The notes under the pieces were generated by a model that saw nothing but the letters and a program-made list of their open reading frames with translations, did not search any database and was not told the DNA's origin. From contig NZ_CP194902.1 in NCBI RefSeq assembly GCF_051027545.1, positions 62,001 through 126,000 on the forward strand: a stretch of DNA of 64,000 nt. Direction: 5' to 3'. This stretch comes from Methylocaldum sp002005105. GTDB lineage: Bacteria; Pseudomonadota; Gammaproteobacteria; Methylococcales; Methylococcaceae. This document shows, piece after piece, positions 62,263 through 64,000 of this stretch (position 1 is its first letter; every line of letters begins with the position of its first letter). A program made the position numbers and the translations under genes.

Positions 62263-64000
62263 ATGACCGATCAAGCGACCACACTCTCCAGACATACTCC
62301 ACTGATGCAGCAATACCTGCGCATCAAGGCCGAACACCCCGAGCAGCTTCTCTTTTTCCGAATGGGGGATTTTTACGAACTCTTCTACGAGGATGCGCGT
62401 AAAGCCGCACAACTCCTGGACATCACCTTGACCGCTAGGGGCGAATCGGCCGGCGAACGCATACCTATGGCGGGTGTCCCCTATCATGCCGTCGATGGTT
62501 ATCTCGCTCGACTGATCAAACTCGGTGAATCGGTTGCGATCTGTGAACAAATTGGAGATCCAGCCGCTTCCAAAGGTCCCGTCGAACGCAAGGTCGTACG
62601 CATCGTCAGCCCCGGCACAGTGACCGAAGAGGCCTTGCTGGAGGATCGCAAAGAGAATCTATTGGTCGCCATTGTCCAACTCGGCGAAATTTATGGTCTC
62701 GCCGGATTAGACCTGGCCGGCGGACGATTCACAGTTCAGCAGGTCACCAGCCTGGAGAGATTAGCCGGCGAACTGGAGCGTTTAAATCCTTCTGAGCTAC
62801 TCATCAGCGAAGAATGGTCGCCACCACCGACCATAGCCGCAAGGCGTGGGATCACCCGGCGACCGTCTTGGCACTTCGACGCCGAGAGCGCACGTCATCG
62901 ATTGCTTCGTCAATTCAAAACTCAAGATCTCTCCGGCTTCGGCTGCGAAGGTTCGCCCGCGGCGATCGCCGCCGCAGGTTGTTTGCTTCAATATGTTCAG
63001 GACACCCAAAAAAGCGCGCTGCCCCACATCCAAGGGCTACGGACAGAAACTGGCGAGGAAAGCATCATCCTGGACGCGGCAAGCCGGCGCAACTTGGAAT
63101 TGGATTTTCATCCGTCGGGTCGGGTCAATCTTACCCTGTTCGGCGTACTCGACCGCACATCAACCGCCATGGGCGGACGCCTGCTGCGACGCTGGCTCCA
63201 TCATCCTCTACGAGATCAACGCATTCTTTATCAGCGTTACGAGGCCATAGAGGCACTACGCAAAGATAGGAATTACGCTTCCATTCGCGATGTGCTTACA
63301 TCAGTCGGGGACATTGAACGCATCGTCGCCCGCATCGCGCTCAAATCGGCGCGGCCGCGGGATCTCGTGGTATTGCGAGCATCGTTGGGTACGCTACCCG
63401 AGCTTTTAAATCAGCTCGAAACCCTGGAGAGCACGCTCCTTACGGACATACGGCAGCGGATTCGAGAGCAGCCTGAAATTTACCAACTGCTCGATCGCGC
63501 GATCATAGAAAACCCGCCTATGCTGATCCGCGATGGCGGCGTCATTGCCGAAGGTTACCATCCGGAACTGGACGAACTACGCAACCTCAGCCAAAACACG
63601 GAACGCTTCCTGGTTGACCTCGAGCAGCGGGAACGCCAGCGAACTGGGCTATCAAACCTAAAGGTCGGATACAATCGTGTGCAAGGCTTCTATCTCGAGC
63701 TTTCCCGCACGCAGGCCGACAGGGTCCCGGCAGACTACATCCGGCGCCAAACCTTGAAGGGTGCCGAGCGCTATATCACGCCAGAACTAAAAGCCTTTGA
63801 AGATAAGGTGCTGAGCGCACGGGAACGCTCCCTAGCGTTTGAGAAAGCCCTTTATGACGAGCTATTGGATATTCTTGGCACGTCGATAAAAGCGCTGCAG
63901 GACTGCGCTTCAGGGCTCTCGGAGCTGGACGTCTTGGCCAACCTGGCCGAGCGCGCCGAAAGCCTGAACCTCACCATGCCCCTACTAATCAAGGAACCAG
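62263..64000 (+). CDS. mutS: DNA mismatch repair protein MutS, 3'-truncated by the window edge
   Basis: The frame runs from ATG 62263 to the window end without a stop, giving 579 residues of an expected 850-870. The mismatch-binding domain I includes FFRMGDFYELFYEDARKAA, with the Phe-x-Glu wedge in GDFYELF. Connector, lever (MGGRLLRRWLHHPLRD) and clamp regions follow, up to the second core segment (GYNRVQGFYLELSR). The ATPase domain lies beyond the window. It recognises base mismatches and loops. It is divergent from pncC; the 54-bp gap must hold both promoters, but none was assigned. Confidence 0.96.
   Translation, partial: MTDQATTLSRHTPLMQQYLRIKAEHPEQLLFFRMGDFYELFYEDARKAAQLLDITLTARGESAGERIPMAGVPYHAVDGYLARLIKLGESVAICEQIGDPAASKGPVERKVVRIVSPGTVTEEALLEDRKENLLVAIVQLGEIYGLAGLDLAGGRFTVQQVTSLERLAGELERLNPSELLISEEWSPPPTIAARRGITRRPSWHFDAESARHRLLRQFKTQDLSGFGCEGSPAAIAAAGCLLQYVQDTQKSALPHIQGLRTETGEESIILDAASRRNLELDFHPSGRVNLTLFGVLDRTSTAMGGRLLRRWLHHPLRDQRILYQRYEAIEALRKDRNYASIRDVLTSVGDIERIVARIALKSARPRDLVVLRASLGTLPELLNQLETLESTLLTDIRQRIREQPEIYQLLDRAIIENPPMLIRDGGVIAEGYHPELDELRNLSQNTERFLVDLEQRERQRTGLSNLKVGYNRVQGFYLELSRTQADRVPADYIRRQTLKGAERYITPELKAFEDKVLSARERSLAFEKALYDELLDILGTSIKALQDCASGLSELDVLANLAERAESLNLTMPLLIKEP

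Overview
The window reads as a chromosomal segment of a gammaproteobacterium with roughly 55-60% GC. Several traits point to a type I methanotroph of the Methylococcaceae (Methylocaldum/Methylococcus-like). These are a ThiS-ThiG fusion, a gnnA/gnnB pair inside the lpx operon, a CruF-type carotenoid hydratase, abundant PAS/GGDEF signalling proteins, and the classic gammaproteobacterial order mutS / pncC-recA-recX-alaS-lysC-csrA-tRNA-Ser. The genus is an inference: no methane or methanol oxidation gene lies in the window.

Layout. 1-4442: the end of a type II fatty-acid/aryl-polyene-like cluster (MMPL exporter, ketosynthase, chain-length-factor-like ketosynthase, hotdog dehydratase). 4589-6706: DAHP synthase and a ThiS-ThiG fusion. 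7138-12066: peroxiredoxin, a GCS2-type ligase paired with an M14 deacylase, tRNA-Gly(CCC) and small membrane proteins. 12353-18142: a leftward tolC-adaptor-RND permease operon with a 24-bp palindrome upstream. 18460-22632: moaB, an NnrU-like protein, a DUF6494 protein, moaA and an EAL-HDOD protein. 23188-27265: sucAB. 27251-31082: a PAS histidine kinase and a FixJ-type regulator. 31827-34710: a phospholipase D-VTT fusion with an EEP-family hydrolase. 35383-42330: ABC exporter, FKBP lipoprotein, an ethylene-receptor-like hybrid kinase, cruF and ppnP. 42343-45842: a leftward greB / YgjP-like protease / thioredoxin / quinone reductase run followed by a Sel1 protein. 46066-47877: an EAL-CBS-GGDEF protein. 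47853-52987: xerD-lpxA-gnnA-gnnB-lpxB. 53115-55029: rpsP-rimM-trmD-rplS. 55255-64000: tRNA-Ser(GCT), csrA, lysC, alaS, recX, recA, thpR, pncC and the 5' part of mutS.

The two most notable signals are these. (1) A dispersed element of about 135-155 bp is present three times in the same orientation (6699, 19746, 22778). It has TTATTAA/TTAATAA ends and up to five consecutive stem-loops, some of which change in a pairing-preserving way between copies; one copy supplies the stop codon of thiSG. (2) The hybrid kinase at 38259 has an N-terminal membrane domain that retains all seven residues essential for copper-dependent ethylene binding in plant ETR1. A second repeat class (31451-31708) has 20-bp inverted ends around tandem hairpins.

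Functional links. gnnA/gnnB between lpxA and lpxB predict a lipid A built on a 2,3-diamino sugar with amide-linked acyl chains. moaA and moaB serve molybdenum cofactor synthesis. The rpsP operon and the recA-alaS-csrA block are ordinary housekeeping. The signalling proteins (two PAS kinases, a FixJ-like regulator, an EAL-HDOD and an EAL-CBS-GGDEF protein) are unusually dense between 21 and 48 kb.
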